A DNA stretch of 64,000 nucleotides from Streptomyces seoulensis (GTDB lineage Bacteria > Actinomycetota > Actinomycetes > Streptomycetales > Streptomycetaceae). The notes under the pieces are model-generated. The model was not told the origin of the DNA, made no database searches, and saw only the letters and a program-made list of their open reading frames with translations. Within the stretch, counting starts at the first letter, position 1. Every line of letters begins with the position of its first letter. The stretch lies in the NCBI RefSeq assembly GCF_004328625.1, contig NZ_CP032229.1:2108001-2172000 (forward strand), in the 5' to 3' direction. Below, one piece after another: positions 29,359 through 40,094 of the stretch. A program made the position numbers and the translations under genes.

Positions 29359-31985
29359 GCGGAGCCTCCGATCAGGGTGAGGAAGGCGTCCTCCAGACGC
29401 CGGTGCGGGCCGACGGAGAGCACGGGCACCTCCAGGCGGACCAGTTCCACGACGAGTGCGCCCGCCGTGGTGCCGGGTTCGAGGCGGACCAGCAGCCCGT
29501 CCTCGGTCCGTACGGCGGAGGCGACGCCGTCCAGGGCGGCCACCTTCTCCACGACCGGCTCGGCGACGGGGGTGCCGGTGCCGACGAACAGGGTGTCGCC
29601 GGAGCCGGTGATCTCGCCGACCGGGCCCGTCTGGACCAGCCGGCCCCGGTCCATGACCACCAGATGGGTGCAGGACTGCTCGACCTCGGCCAGCAGGTGG
29701 CTGGAGACGATGACGGTGCGTCCGGCGGCCGCGTACCGGATCATGACCTCGCGCATCTCGCGGATCTGCGGCGGGTCCAGGCCGTTGGTGGGCTCGTCCA
29801 GGATGAGCAGGTCGGGCAGGCCGAGCATGGCCTGGGCGATGGCCAGGCGCTGGCGCATGCCCTGGGAGTAGGTGCGGACCGCGCGGGCCAGGGCGTCGCC
29901 GAGGCCGGCGATCTCCAGGGCCTCGGCGAGGTGGGCGTCCTCGGGCGGGCGGCCGGTGGCCCGCCAGTACAGCTCCAGGTTCTCCCGGCCGGTCAGGTGG
30001 GGCAGGAAGCCGGCGCCCTCCACGAAGGCGCCGACGCGGGAGAGGACCGTGGCGCCGGGGCGGATGGCGTGGCCGAAGACGCGGATCTCGCCGCCGTCGG
30101 GCCGGATCAGGCCCATCAGCATGCGCAGGGTGGTGGTCTTGCCCGCGCCGTTGGGCCCGAGCAGGCCGAGCACCTGGCCCTTCTCGACGCGGAAGGAGAG
30201 GTCGCGTACGGCGTACCGGTCCGACGACTTGGCGTAGCGCTTGCTCAAGTCGGTGATGACCAGCGGGACTTCGGCCAGCTCGGGGTCGGGTGCGGGGGCC
30301 GTGGTGCGGCGCCGGGCGGTGAGGAGGAGGGCGAGGGCCGCCGCGGCACCGGCGAGGGGGAGCCACCAGACCCAGGAGGGCAGCGGGGTCGCCGCGGTGG
30401 TCACGCCGGGGGCCGTGGGGACGCTCAACGGGCCCTTGAGGGAGACCGTGTAGGTCGCGGGGGCGGTCGGTGAGGCGTAGGCGAGGTCGGTGGTGGCGAG
30501 GACCAGGCGGAGGCGGTGGCCCTGCTGCACCTCGTGGTCGACGGGCGGGAGGGTGACGGTGACGTCCTTGCCCGCCTTGGCGCCGGTGACCCTCAGGGGG
30601 GTGACGAGCTGGCCGGGGAGTACCTGGCTGCCGCCGGGGCCGACGTCGTAGAGCTTGGCGAAGAGGACCGCGTCGGCGCTGGTGGACTTCACGTGGACGC
30701 GGGCGGTCGGGGTGCCGGTGACACGGAGGGCGGTGCGCTGCGGCGGTGCGTCGAACTTGGCGTACTGGCCGGGGAAGTCGAGGGAGACGCCGGTGCCGAG
30801 GGCGGAGAGCTGGGCGAGGCCGCCGCCGCCGAGGCCGGGCAGCGCGGAGACGGCGGGCGGGCTGGCGCCGGCCGGGTTGGCGACGCGCTGCTCGCGGCCG
30901 GTGAGGGGGATCGTGCGGGGGTCGCCGCGCAGGCCGGGGTAGGTGTCGGCGGTGGCGCCCCGGCTGCGGGTGCTGCCGTCGGTGGAGTCGACGCCCCCGG
31001 TGCGGGTGATCCGGAAGGCGGGGCCGGTGCCGGCCGACGTGCCCTTGAGGTAGTGGTCGAACCAGTCCCGCACCCGCCCCTGGACGCGGCCGGTCTCCAG
31101 GTCTCCCCCGTCGTGGCCGCCCGCGATCCAGTCGACCTTGACGGGCGCGCCGTTGGCCCGGATCGCGCGCTCGGCCGCGTCGGACTGGGCGAGGGTGAAC
31201 AGGGAGTCGGTCTGGCCCTGGAAGAGCAGGGTGGGGACCTTGATCCGGTCGGCGACGGCGGCGGGCGAGCGCTTCTCCAGCAGGGCGCGGGCGTCGGCGT
31301 CGGGGACGCCGGACTGGGCGACGCGCTGGTACATCGCGCACAGCGCGGGCTCGAACTGGGCGCATCCGCCACCGGAGTTGAAGAAGACGCCGGTCCACAG
31401 CCTCTTGAACACGCCGTTCGGGAACAGGGCGTCGGAGAGGTCCCAGTAGGTGACGGCGGGCGCGATGGCGTCCACGCGCGGGTCGTGTCCGGCCGCCAGC
31501 AGGGAGATCGCCCCGCCGTACGAGCCGCCCGCGATGCCCACGCGCGGGTCGCCGGGCTTGTCGAGGCGGACCTCGGGCCTCCTGGCCAGCCAGTCGATCA
31601 GACGGGAGACGTCGGTGACCTCGTGCGCCGGGTCGTTGAGCCCGATCCTGCCCGTCGAGTGGCCGAACCCCCGGGCGGACCAGGTGAGTACGGCGTACCC
31701 GTGCCCGGCGAGGTCCTCGGCCTGGGCGCGCAGGTCGTCCTTGCTGCCGCCGAAGCCGTGGGCGAGGAGGACGGCGGGCCGGCGGCCGCCGCCCGGGGAG
31801 GTGAAGTAGGAGGTGTCCACGCGGGTGCCGTCGGCCATGGTCAGGACCCGGTCGGTGCGGTGCGGGCCCGGCGTGTCGGACGCGGTCGCCGTCCAGGTTC
31901 CGGTGGCGGCGAGCAGTACGGCGGCCCCCAGCGCGGCGGCGGCCCGCCGGGGCCGCTTCAGCAGCCGGGGCACTCGAAGATCCAT
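29355..31985 (-). CDS. Fusion: secreted CocE/PepX-like alpha/beta-hydrolase - membrane helix - ABC ATPase
   Basis: 876 residues. Residues 1-36 are a signal/anchor (RRAAAALGAAVLLAATGTWT). The hydrolase part (about 40-510) has an oxyanion-side LLAHGFGG, a nucleophile elbow GIAGGSYGGAIS and a late DWIAGGHDGGD histidine, then a beta-sandwich (VHVKSTSADAVLFAKLYDVG), as in X-Pro dipeptidyl-peptidase/CocE proteins. A membrane helix follows (WVWWLPLAGAAAALALLLTA). The last 310 residues are an ABC ATPase: Walker A GPNGAGKTT, signature YSQGMRQR, Walker B LLILDEPTNGLDP and H-loop SSHLL. So the hydrolase should lie outside and the ATPase inside. The stop overlaps the permease start. Confidence 0.88.
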   Translation of the reverse strand: MDLRVPRLLKRPRRAAAALGAAVLLAATGTWTATASDTPGPHRTDRVLTMADGTRVDTSYFTSPGGGRRPAVLLAHGFGGSKDDLRAQAEDLAGHGYAVLTWSARGFGHSTGRIGLNDPAHEVTDVSRLIDWLARRPEVRLDKPGDPRVGIAGGSYGGAISLLAAGHDPRVDAIAPAVTYWDLSDALFPNGVFKRLWTGVFFNSGGGCAQFEPALCAMYQRVAQSGVPDADARALLEKRSPAAVADRIKVPTLLFQGQTDSLFTLAQSDAAERAIRANGAPVKVDWIAGGHDGGDLETGRVQGRVRDWFDHYLKGTSAGTGPAFRITRTGGVDSTDGSTRSRGATADTYPGLRGDPRTIPLTGREQRVANPAGASPPAVSALPGLGGGGLAQLSALGTGVSLDFPGQYAKFDAPPQRTALRVTGTPTARVHVKSTSADAVLFAKLYDVGPGGSQVLPGQLVTPLRVTGAKAGKDVTVTLPPVDHEVQQGHRLRLVLATTDLAYASPTAPATYTVSLKGPLSVPTAPGVTTAATPLPSWVWWLPLAGAAAALALLLTARRRTTAPAPDPELAEVPLVITDLSKRYAKSSDRYAVRDLSFRVEKGQVLGLLGPNGAGKTTTLRMLMGLIRPDGGEIRVFGHAIRPGATVLSRVGAFVEGAGFLPHLTGRENLELYWRATGRPPEDAHLAEALEIAGLGDALARAVRTYSQGMRQRLAIAQAMLGLPDLLILDEPTNGLDPPQIREMREVMIRYAAAGRTVIVSSHLLAEVEQSCTHLVVMDRGRLVQTGPVGEITGSGDTLFVGTGTPVAEPVVEKVAALDGVASAVRTEDGLLVRLEPGTTAGALVVELVRLEVPVLSVGPHRRLEDAFLTLIGGSA

Positions 31986-32106
31986 GACCCAACGGTACGG
32001 GCCGCCCTCCCCGCCGGACGGCCCCGCCGGGCTGAACCCCCGGCCCTCCTTCGGGAGTACGGGTCCGGGCGGGCGTACCGCGGGTGCGGTAGACCGGGGT
32101 GCGGGG

Positions 32107-33507
32107 TCAGGCGCGGGTGTCCTCGGGGAGCGAGACCAGCCAGTGGGTGTCGCGGCGGGGCCGCAGGTACAGCGCCCAGTACAGGGTGGCGACGGCGGTG
32201 ATGCCGCCGGTCCACAGCAGGTAGGCGGGGTCCTGCTGGACGAGGACGTAGCCGAGGACGGCGATGAGCAGCACGGGTACGGCCGGCCACAGCGGCATCC
32301 GCCAGGCCGGGGTGTGCCGGTGGCCGTCGCGGCGGCCCAGCAGGGCGGCGATCGCGACGAGCAGGTACATCGCGGTGACGGAGACCCCGGTGACGCCGTA
32401 GAGGGTGTCCAGGTCGACGAAGCAGAGCAGCGCGCCGGGGACGCCGACGGTGAGCGTGGCGACCCAGGGCGAGCCGAACCGGCCGAGCCGGGAGAGCAGG
32501 CTGTTGACCGGGGTGGGCCACGCCTTGTCGCGGGCGGAGGCGAACAGGACGCGGGAGTTCTGGATGACCATCACGATGCCCGCGTTGACGATGGCGAGGG
32601 CGACACAGAGGCTGACGAACGTGCCGACGGCCGTGTTCGACCAGGCCGTCACCATCGCGCTGAGGTCCCCGCCGGTCAGTTCTCCCAGGTCGGTGGCGCC
32701 CATGGTGATGGCGGCGACCGGTACCAGGATGATCACGGTGGAGATGGCGAGGGTGGCGAGCACGGTACGGGCCACGTCCCGGCGCGGGTGCTCCAGTTCC
32801 TCGGAGAGGTAGACGGCGGTCGAGAAGCCCTGGGTGACGAAGAGGGCGATGGCGAGTCCGGAGACGACCAGGGCGGCGGTGACGGGGTCGGTGCCGCCGT
32901 GGGCCCCGGCCACCTGCATGGACACCAGGCTCCCGGCGCCCCGGTGGGCGTGGGAGAAGCCGAGCACCGCGACGACGGCCGCCGCGATGACCTCCAGGAC
33001 CAGGAAGACGCCGGTGATCCAGGCGTTGGCGCGCAGGTCGAGCAGTCCGGCGAGGGTGGCGAGCAGCATGACCCCGGCGCCGGTGAGGGCGGGGTCCACG
33101 TGGACGAGGGGGGCGATGTAGTCGGCGGTGCCCATGGCGATGACGGGCGGCACGATCACCACGACCAGCAGCGACAGCACGAACACCAGCCAGCCCGCGA
33201 GGCGCCCGGCGAGGGTGGAGACCATGGCGTACTCGCCGCCCGCGCTGGGGATGAGGGTGCCCAGCTCGGCGTAGCAGAACGCCACGGCGACACAGAGCAG
33301 CGAGCCGATGGCGATGGTGAGCGCGGTCGCGGTGCCGAGGGTGCCGAAGAGGTCCGGGACGACCACGAAGAGGGTCGAGGCGGGCGTCACGCAGGAGAGC
33401 GTCAGCAGGGTGCCGCCGACGACGCCGATGGAACGCTTGAGTTGCCGCCGGCCGTCGCCGGTCTCTGCGGCGCTGGCTGGCTCGGCGGGGCGGAGCGTGT
33501 CGGTCAT
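32107..33507 (-). CDS. APC-family amino acid/polyamine permease
   Basis: 466 residues with about 12 membrane segments. The first helix has the APC signature SIGVVGGTLLTLSCVTPAST, then CYAELGTLIPSAGGEYAMVS, which matches the family's G-x-x-x-P-x-x-G-G-x-Y motif, and SEELEHPRRDVARTV in a later loop. Proton-coupled uptake of an amino acid or related compound is likely; the substrate is not evident. It is separated from the inositol operon by a hairpin at 33755-33792, so it is probably a separate transcript. Confidence 0.88.
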   Translation of the reverse strand: MTDTLRPAEPASAAETGDGRRQLKRSIGVVGGTLLTLSCVTPASTLFVVVPDLFGTLGTATALTIAIGSLLCVAVAFCYAELGTLIPSAGGEYAMVSTLAGRLAGWLVFVLSLLVVVIVPPVIAMGTADYIAPLVHVDPALTGAGVMLLATLAGLLDLRANAWITGVFLVLEVIAAAVVAVLGFSHAHRGAGSLVSMQVAGAHGGTDPVTAALVVSGLAIALFVTQGFSTAVYLSEELEHPRRDVARTVLATLAISTVIILVPVAAITMGATDLGELTGGDLSAMVTAWSNTAVGTFVSLCVALAIVNAGIVMVIQNSRVLFASARDKAWPTPVNSLLSRLGRFGSPWVATLTVGVPGALLCFVDLDTLYGVTGVSVTAMYLLVAIAALLGRRDGHRHTPAWRMPLWPAVPVLLIAVLGYVLVQQDPAYLLWTGGITAVATLYWALYLRPRRDTHWLVSLPEDTRA

Positions 33508-33754
33508 GCGGCGTCCGATCGACTCGTGCGGTGAGGACTCGGGCGGGAGCGGTATCGCCTCCGGCGGCTCGCTGTGTGTCGTACGTCTCGCTCCCGGCGC
33601 TGCATGGAACACCGACGAAAACCACCACGTCAATGGGTGTCGTCCTACGAAATCCGCACCCCCGACGCCCTACCGGCGACCGAAACAGCAACATCTCGCA
33701 GACACCCGCGCCGTTGTCGGGCGTACGGGAACCGCAGTCCGTGGCCGAAAAAAG

Positions 33755-33792
33755 CCGGGCCCGAAGCCAGCGAAAGCTGCCTTCGGGCCCGG
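33755..33792 (-). terminator. Hairpin after iolA
   Basis: CCGGGCCCGAAG pairs with CTTCGGGCCCGG around a 14-base loop, 15 bases past the iolA stop. On the minus strand it is followed by TTTTTTCGG, a fair T-tract. Confidence 0.8.
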
Positions 33793-33806
33793 ATGACGGT
33801 GTCGGC

Positions 33807-35309
<1,503 letters not shown>

Positions 35310-35325
35310 GTCCTCGGGCTCCTTG

Positions 35326-37203
35326 TCACAGATGACGGCGGCGGGCCGGCAGATGCCGTTCGTACAGCTCGCGTGCCTCGACCGCGGACGGCCTGGTCGC
35401 GGTCTCGGCCACAGGAACATCCCACCAGGCCGCGGCGGGAGGCGCGCCCGACACACTGTCGGACGTTTCGGTCTCCACGTAGACACAAGTGGGAGTGTCG
35501 GCGGCGCGCGCCTCGGCGAGGGCGCCGCGCAGCTCGGAGACCGTCCGGGCGCGCAGCACCCGCATGCCCAGGCTGGCCGCGTTGGCGGCGAGGTCGACGG
35601 GGAGCGGCGGGCCGGTGAGGGTGCCGTCCCCGGCCGGACACCGGTAGGCGGTGCCGAAGCGCTCGGCGCCGACCGACTCGGACAGCCCGCCGATGGACGC
35701 GTACCCGTGGTTCTGGATCAGCAGCATCTTGATGGCCACGCCCTCCTGCACGGCGGTGACGATCTCGCCCGGCATCATCAGATACGTCCCGTCGCCGACC
35801 AGCGCCCAGACGTTCCGCTCGGGAGCGGCCAGCTTCACACCGAGGGCGGCCGGGATCTCGTAGCCCATGCAGGAGTAGCCGTACTCCAGGTGGTACTGGT
35901 CGCGGGCGCGGGTCCGCCAGAGTTTGTGCAGGTCGCCGGGGAGGGAGCCGGCCGCGTTGACGAGGATGTCGCTCGCGTCCACCAGGGCGTCGAGCGCGCC
36001 GATCACCTGGGTCTGGGTCGGGATCGCGTCGGGGTCGTCGGCGGCGAAGCAGGCGTCTACCCGGCGCTCCCAGTCCACCTTGGCCGCCGTGTAGCTCGCG
36101 AGGTACGCGTCCGGCACCCGGTACCCGTGCGTCCCCAGCGCCTCGGTCAGCTCGGTCAGCCCGCTGCGGGCGTCGGCGACCAGCGGAAGACCGGCCATCT
36201 TGTGACTGTCGAAGGGCGCGATGTTCAGGTTGACGAAGCGCACGCCGGGGTCGGCGAAGAGGGTGCCGGAGGCGGTGGTGAAGTCGGTGTACCGGGTGCC
36301 GATCCCGATCACCAGGTCGGCCGCGCGGGCGAGTTCGTCGGCGGTGTGGGTGCCGGTGTGGCCGATGCCGCCCACGTCCTGGGGATGGTCGTGGGGCAGG
36401 GAGCCCTTGCCGGCCTGGGTGGCGGCGACCGGGATGCCGGTGGCGGCGGCGAACTCCGCGAGCGCGTCCTCGGCGCGGCTGTGACGGACCCCGCCGCCCG
36501 CGACGACCAGGGGACGCCGGGCCGCCCTGATCTCCCGTACCGCTGCAGTGAGTTCGGCCGGGTCGGCGCCGGGCCTGCGCACGGTCCAGACCCGGTCGGC
36601 GAAGAACTCCTCGGGCCAGTCGTACGCCTCCGCCTGCACGTCCTGCGGGAGGGCGAGGGTGACGGCGCCGGTGTCGGCCGGGTCGGTGAGCACCCGTACG
36701 GCCGCGAGCGCGCTCGGGATCAGGGCCTCGGGGCGGGTGATCCGGTCGAAGTACCGGGACACCGGGCGCAGGGTGTCGTTCACCGACACATCGCCCGCGT
36801 GAGGGAGTTCGAGCTGCTGGAGGACCGGGTCGGCGGGGCGCGCGGCGAAGACGTCGCCGGGGAGCAGCAGGACGGGCAGGTGGTTGATCGTGGCGAGGGC
36901 GGCGCCGGTGACGAGGTTGGTGGCGCCGGGTCCGATGGAGGTGGTCACCGCGTGGGTGGCGAGGCGGCCCGACTGGCGGGCGTAGCCGACGGCCGCGTGC
37001 ACCATCGCCTGCTCGTTGCGGCCCTGGTGGTAGGGCATCAACTCCCGGTATTGCAGCAGGGCTTGGCCGATCCCGGCGACGTTGCCGTGGCCGAAGACGC
37101 CCCAGGTGGCGCCGATGAGCCGCTGCCGTACGCCGTCGCGTTCGGTGTACTGGGCGGCGAGGAAGCGGACGAGCGCCTGCGCGACCGTGAGCCTGGTGGT
37201 CAC
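35326..37203 (-). CDS. iolD: 3D-(3,5/4)-trihydroxycyclohexane-1,2-dione acylhydrolase
   Basis: 625 residues from the GTG at 37203, overlapping the iolB stop (GTGA). ThDP-dependent enzyme: N-terminal PYHQGRNEQAMVHAAVGYAR with the cofactor-activating Glu, central LVIGIGTRYTDF, and C-terminal ThDP motif VGDGTYLMMPGEIVTAVQEG ending in LLIQNHGYASIGG. It opens the inositol-derived ring to 5-deoxyglucuronate, the third step of the pathway. Confidence 0.95.
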   Translation of the reverse strand: MTTRLTVAQALVRFLAAQYTERDGVRQRLIGATWGVFGHGNVAGIGQALLQYRELMPYHQGRNEQAMVHAAVGYARQSGRLATHAVTTSIGPGATNLVTGAALATINHLPVLLLPGDVFAARPADPVLQQLELPHAGDVSVNDTLRPVSRYFDRITRPEALIPSALAAVRVLTDPADTGAVTLALPQDVQAEAYDWPEEFFADRVWTVRRPGADPAELTAAVREIRAARRPLVVAGGGVRHSRAEDALAEFAAATGIPVAATQAGKGSLPHDHPQDVGGIGHTGTHTADELARAADLVIGIGTRYTDFTTASGTLFADPGVRFVNLNIAPFDSHKMAGLPLVADARSGLTELTEALGTHGYRVPDAYLASYTAAKVDWERRVDACFAADDPDAIPTQTQVIGALDALVDASDILVNAAGSLPGDLHKLWRTRARDQYHLEYGYSCMGYEIPAALGVKLAAPERNVWALVGDGTYLMMPGEIVTAVQEGVAIKMLLIQNHGYASIGGLSESVGAERFGTAYRCPAGDGTLTGPPLPVDLAANAASLGMRVLRARTVSELRGALAEARAADTPTCVYVETETSDSVSGAPPAAAWWDVPVAETATRPSAVEARELYERHLPARRRHL

Positions 37204-38012
37204 CGGTAACCCCCTCGGTGGTCGGGGTGGAAACTGATCCGCCATTCCCGGTCCGCGCCGGGTCCGGCCATCACGTTCAGGTAGTACATGGCGTGGCCCG
37301 GCTGGGCGATCGACGGGCCGTGCCAGCCGTCGGGGACGAGCACCGCGTCACCCGTGCGGACCTCGGCGAGCAGGTCGGCGCCGCCCGCGCGGGAGGGGAA
37401 GACGCGCTGGTAGCCGAGGCCGCCGTCCTCGATCTCGAAGTAGTAGATCTCCTCCAGCTCGGACTCCTCCCCCGGCCGGTGCTCGTCGTGCTTGTGCGGC
37501 GGGTACGACGACCAGTTGCCGCCGGGGGTGACGACCTCCACGGCGATGAGTTGGTCGCAGTCGAAGGTGTCGGCGGCGGCGAAGTTGCGCACCTGGCGGG
37601 TACAGGTGCCGCTGCCGCGCTGTTCGACGGGGACCTCCGGCGCGGGGCCGTAGCGGGCGGGGAGTCGTCGCTCGCACTTCGCTCCTGCCAGGGCGAAGCG
37701 GCCTCCCGCGCCGGAGGCGATCTGGACCCGGCTGTCGCGGGGGGCGTACGCGAAGTCGGAGACTGCCGCGAACACGTTCTCCCGGCCCCGGATCTGAAAC
37801 TCGTTCTCGTCAATTTGTACGGTACATGCACCTTGCAGGGGGAGCACGATCCACTCGGTGTCACCGGTGCCGAAGGTGTGGGCGGCGCCCGCCGCCAGCT
37901 CCACGACGCGCAGTCGTGTGTGTGCCCAACCCTCCTGACCTGGCCCGATGTCGAGCGCGTACGGGCCGTTCGCGGCCTCGCCGTGCGGCAGATGGAGTCG
38001 GGTGCTGGTCAT
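37200..38012 (-). CDS. iolB: 5-deoxy-glucuronate isomerase
   Basis: 270 residues. Two cupin domains; the metal site is in SSYPPHKHDEHRPGEESELE and YYFEIEDGGLGYQRVFP, with a late VLVPDGWHGPSIAQPGHAMY. Converts 5-deoxyglucuronate to 5-dehydro-2-deoxygluconate, the substrate of IolC. It starts 9 bases after the Cgl0158-type gene and overlaps iolD at its end. Confidence 0.94.
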   Translation of the reverse strand: MTSTRLHLPHGEAANGPYALDIGPGQEGWAHTRLRVVELAAGAAHTFGTGDTEWIVLPLQGACTVQIDENEFQIRGRENVFAAVSDFAYAPRDSRVQIASGAGGRFALAGAKCERRLPARYGPAPEVPVEQRGSGTCTRQVRNFAAADTFDCDQLIAVEVVTPGGNWSSYPPHKHDEHRPGEESELEEIYYFEIEDGGLGYQRVFPSRAGGADLLAEVRTGDAVLVPDGWHGPSIAQPGHAMYYLNVMAGPGADREWRISFHPDHRGGYR

Positions 38013-38020
38013 GCGGGCCC

Positions 38021-38920
38021 TCACAGCAGTCCTGCGGCGGTGTCCACGGCGGCGGCCACGTCGCCGTGCGCCGGGTACAGCAGTGTGCGGCCGACCACCA
38101 GGCCGCGCACGGTGGGCAGTCGCAGCGCGCCGCGCCACTTCTCGTAGGCGGCGGCCTGCTCCTGCGGGGAGCCGCCGGTCTCGCCGCCGAGCAGGACGGC
38201 GGGCAGTGTGGTGGTCGCCATGACGTCGGCCATGTCGTCCGGGTTCTCCGTGACGGGCACCTTCAACCAGGTGTACGCGGAGGAGCCGCCGAGCCCGGAG
38301 GCGATGGCGAGGGAGGTGGTGACCGCCTCGGCGGACAGATCGTTGCGCAGACGCCCGTCCGGGCCGCGTCGGCAGAGGAACGGCTCGACGAACAGCGGGA
38401 GTCGGCGCTCCGCCATGGCGTCGACGGCGCGGGCGGCGGACTCCAGGGTGGTCAGCGAGCCGGGGTCGGCGGGGTCGATGCGCAGCAGCAGCTTGCCCGC
38501 GTCGAAGCGGCTGCGGGCGATGTCCTCGGGGCGGTGTCCGGTGAAGCGGTCGTCCAGTTCGAAGCGGGCGCCCTGGAGACCGCCCCGGTTCATGGAGGCG
38601 AGGACGACCTTGCCCTCGAGGGCGCCGAGCAGCAGCAGGTCGTCCAGCACGTCGGCGCTGGCCAGCACCCCGTCGACACCGGGTCGGGACAGCGCCACGC
38701 ACAGCCGGTGCAGCAGGTCGGCCCGGTTGGCCATGGCGAAGGGCCGGCCGCCCGCGCCGAGCGCGCCCCGCGCCGGATGGTCGGCGGCCACGATCAGCAG
38801 CCGTTCGCTCGCCCCGACCAACGGCCGCCGCACCCGCCGCGCGGCCGCCTCCGCGATGGCCTCGGGGTGCCGGGTACGGAGGTGGACGAGGGCGGCGACG
38901 TCGACGCGGGCGGTACTCAT
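38021..38920 (-). CDS. Cgl0158-family (beta/alpha)8-barrel protein, aldolase-like
   Basis: 299 residues from the ATG at 38920. Barrel strands are visible: RLLIVAADHPARGALGA, VDGVLASADVLDDLLLLG, VVLASMNRGG, GKLLLRIDP and AYTWLKVPVTE with the lysine expected for a Schiff base, then LPAVLLGGETGG and RGLVVGRTLLYP. This family (often labelled deoxyribose-phosphate aldolase) is regularly found in actinobacterial iol operons. It may fill the IolJ role, splitting 2-deoxy-5-keto-gluconate-6-phosphate to malonic semialdehyde and DHAP; that is inference from context. Confidence 0.85.
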   Translation of the reverse strand: MSTARVDVAALVHLRTRHPEAIAEAAARRVRRPLVGASERLLIVAADHPARGALGAGGRPFAMANRADLLHRLCVALSRPGVDGVLASADVLDDLLLLGALEGKVVLASMNRGGLQGARFELDDRFTGHRPEDIARSRFDAGKLLLRIDPADPGSLTTLESAARAVDAMAERRLPLFVEPFLCRRGPDGRLRNDLSAEAVTTSLAIASGLGGSSAYTWLKVPVTENPDDMADVMATTTLPAVLLGGETGGSPQEQAAAYEKWRGALRLPTVRGLVVGRTLLYPAHGDVAAAVDTAAGLL

Positions 38921-38996
38921 CGCGGGGCTCCGGAAGCGGGGCAGACTCCCGAGGCACTCCAGCCCCATGCGCCGGCCGCCCCCGCCCGGCCAGGGC

Positions 38997-39947
38997 TCAC
39001 CGCACCGCCCCCGCAGCCAGCGCCGACGCCACCTCGTCCGGGGTGGGCATCGCCGAGGAGCACTCCAGCCGCGAGGCCACGATCGCGCCGGCCGCGTTGG
39101 CGTGCCGCACGACCCTCTCCAGGTCCCACCCCGCCAGCAGGCCGTGGCAGAGCGAGCCCCCGAACGCGTCGCCCGCGCCGAGGCCGTTGAGGACGGTGAC
39201 CGGCAGCGGAGGCACCTCCGCGCGCTCCCCGTCGCGGTGGACGGCGAGGACGCCCTTGGGCCCCTGTTTCACCACCGCCAGCTCCACCCCCGCGTCCAGC
39301 AGGGCGCGGGCGGCGGCGTGCGGTTCGCGGGTGCCGGTGGCGATCTCCACCTCGTCCACGTTGCCGACGGCGACGGTGGCGTGCCGCAGGGCCTCGGCGT
39401 AGAAGGGGCGGGCGGAGCCGGGGTCGTCCCAGAACATCGGCCGCCAGTCCAGGTCGAAGACGGTGATGCCGGACCGGGCGCGGTGGGCGAGGGCGCCCAG
39501 GGTCGCGGTGCGGCTGGGCTCCTCGCTCAGGCCGGTGCCGGTGACCCAGAAGACGCGGGCGGCGCGGATCGCGCCGAGGTCGAGTTCGCCGGGGTGGATC
39601 TCCAGGTCGGGGGCCTTGGGCAGCCGGTAGAAGTAGAGCGGGAAGTCGTCCGGCGGGAAGACCTCGCAGAAGGTGACCGGGGTGGGCAGGCCGGGCACCG
39701 GGGTGACCCAGCGGTCGTCCACACCGAAGCCGCGCAGCGCCTCGTGGAGGTACGTACCGAACGGATCGTCACCGGTACGGGTGATGACGGCGGTTCCGAG
39801 TCCGAGGCGGGCGGCGGCGACGGCGACGTTGGTGGCGGAGCCGCCGAGGAACTTGCCGAAGGAGGTCACCCGGTCGAGCGGGACGCCGGTCTGGAGGGGA
39901 TAGAGGTCCACTCCGATCCGTCCCATGGTGATCAGGTCGTACGCCAT
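38997..39947 (-). CDS. iolC: 5-dehydro-2-deoxygluconokinase
   Basis: 316 residues. PfkB-family kinase: LITMGRIGVDLYPLQTGVPL, the FLGGSATNVAVAAARLG motif (PfkB signature 1), and VLNGLGAGDAFGGSLCHGLL with the catalytic Asp (signature 2). SFGKFLGG and a DLDWRPMFWDD segment are typical of IolC. First gene of the minus-strand iol operon; its promoter is the TTGACA/TAGAAA pair at 40001-40030. Confidence 0.94.
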   Translation of the reverse strand: MAYDLITMGRIGVDLYPLQTGVPLDRVTSFGKFLGGSATNVAVAAARLGLGTAVITRTGDDPFGTYLHEALRGFGVDDRWVTPVPGLPTPVTFCEVFPPDDFPLYFYRLPKAPDLEIHPGELDLGAIRAARVFWVTGTGLSEEPSRTATLGALAHRARSGITVFDLDWRPMFWDDPGSARPFYAEALRHATVAVGNVDEVEIATGTREPHAAARALLDAGVELAVVKQGPKGVLAVHRDGERAEVPPLPVTVLNGLGAGDAFGGSLCHGLLAGWDLERVVRHANAAGAIVASRLECSSAMPTPDEVASALAAGAVR

Positions 39948-40000
39948 CGGCTCCCCTTCGCAAGGACTCGTCAGGACCCCCGGCCGGACTCTCCCCCGGC

Positions 40001-40030
40001 TTTCTAGTCCGGTCCGGTGAGCCCTGTCAA
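40001..40030 (-). promoter_or_regulatory. Sigma70-like promoter of the iolC operon
   Basis: On the minus strand, TTGACA (40030-40025) and TAGAAA (40006-40001) are separated by 18 bases, close to a housekeeping consensus. It lies 54 bases upstream of the iolC ATG. An imperfect dyad GTCCAGACATTCGGAC (40037-40052) lies just upstream and may be a regulator site shared with the divergent gene. Confidence 0.6.
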
Positions 40031-40058
40031 CGTTTTGTCCAGACATTCGGACCACGTA

Positions 40059-40087
40059 TTGACACCTTTTCGGACGGCCCGCACGCT
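40059..40087 (+). promoter_or_regulatory. Candidate promoter of the iolE-like gene, possibly leaderless
   Basis: TTGACA at 40059-40064 with CACGCT at 40082-40087 after 17 bases. The expected start of transcription falls at about 40094, right at the ATG at 40095. No Shine-Dalgarno is seen, which supports a leaderless mRNA. The -10 match is weak. Confidence 0.45.
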
Positions 40088-40094
40088 GGCGCCC

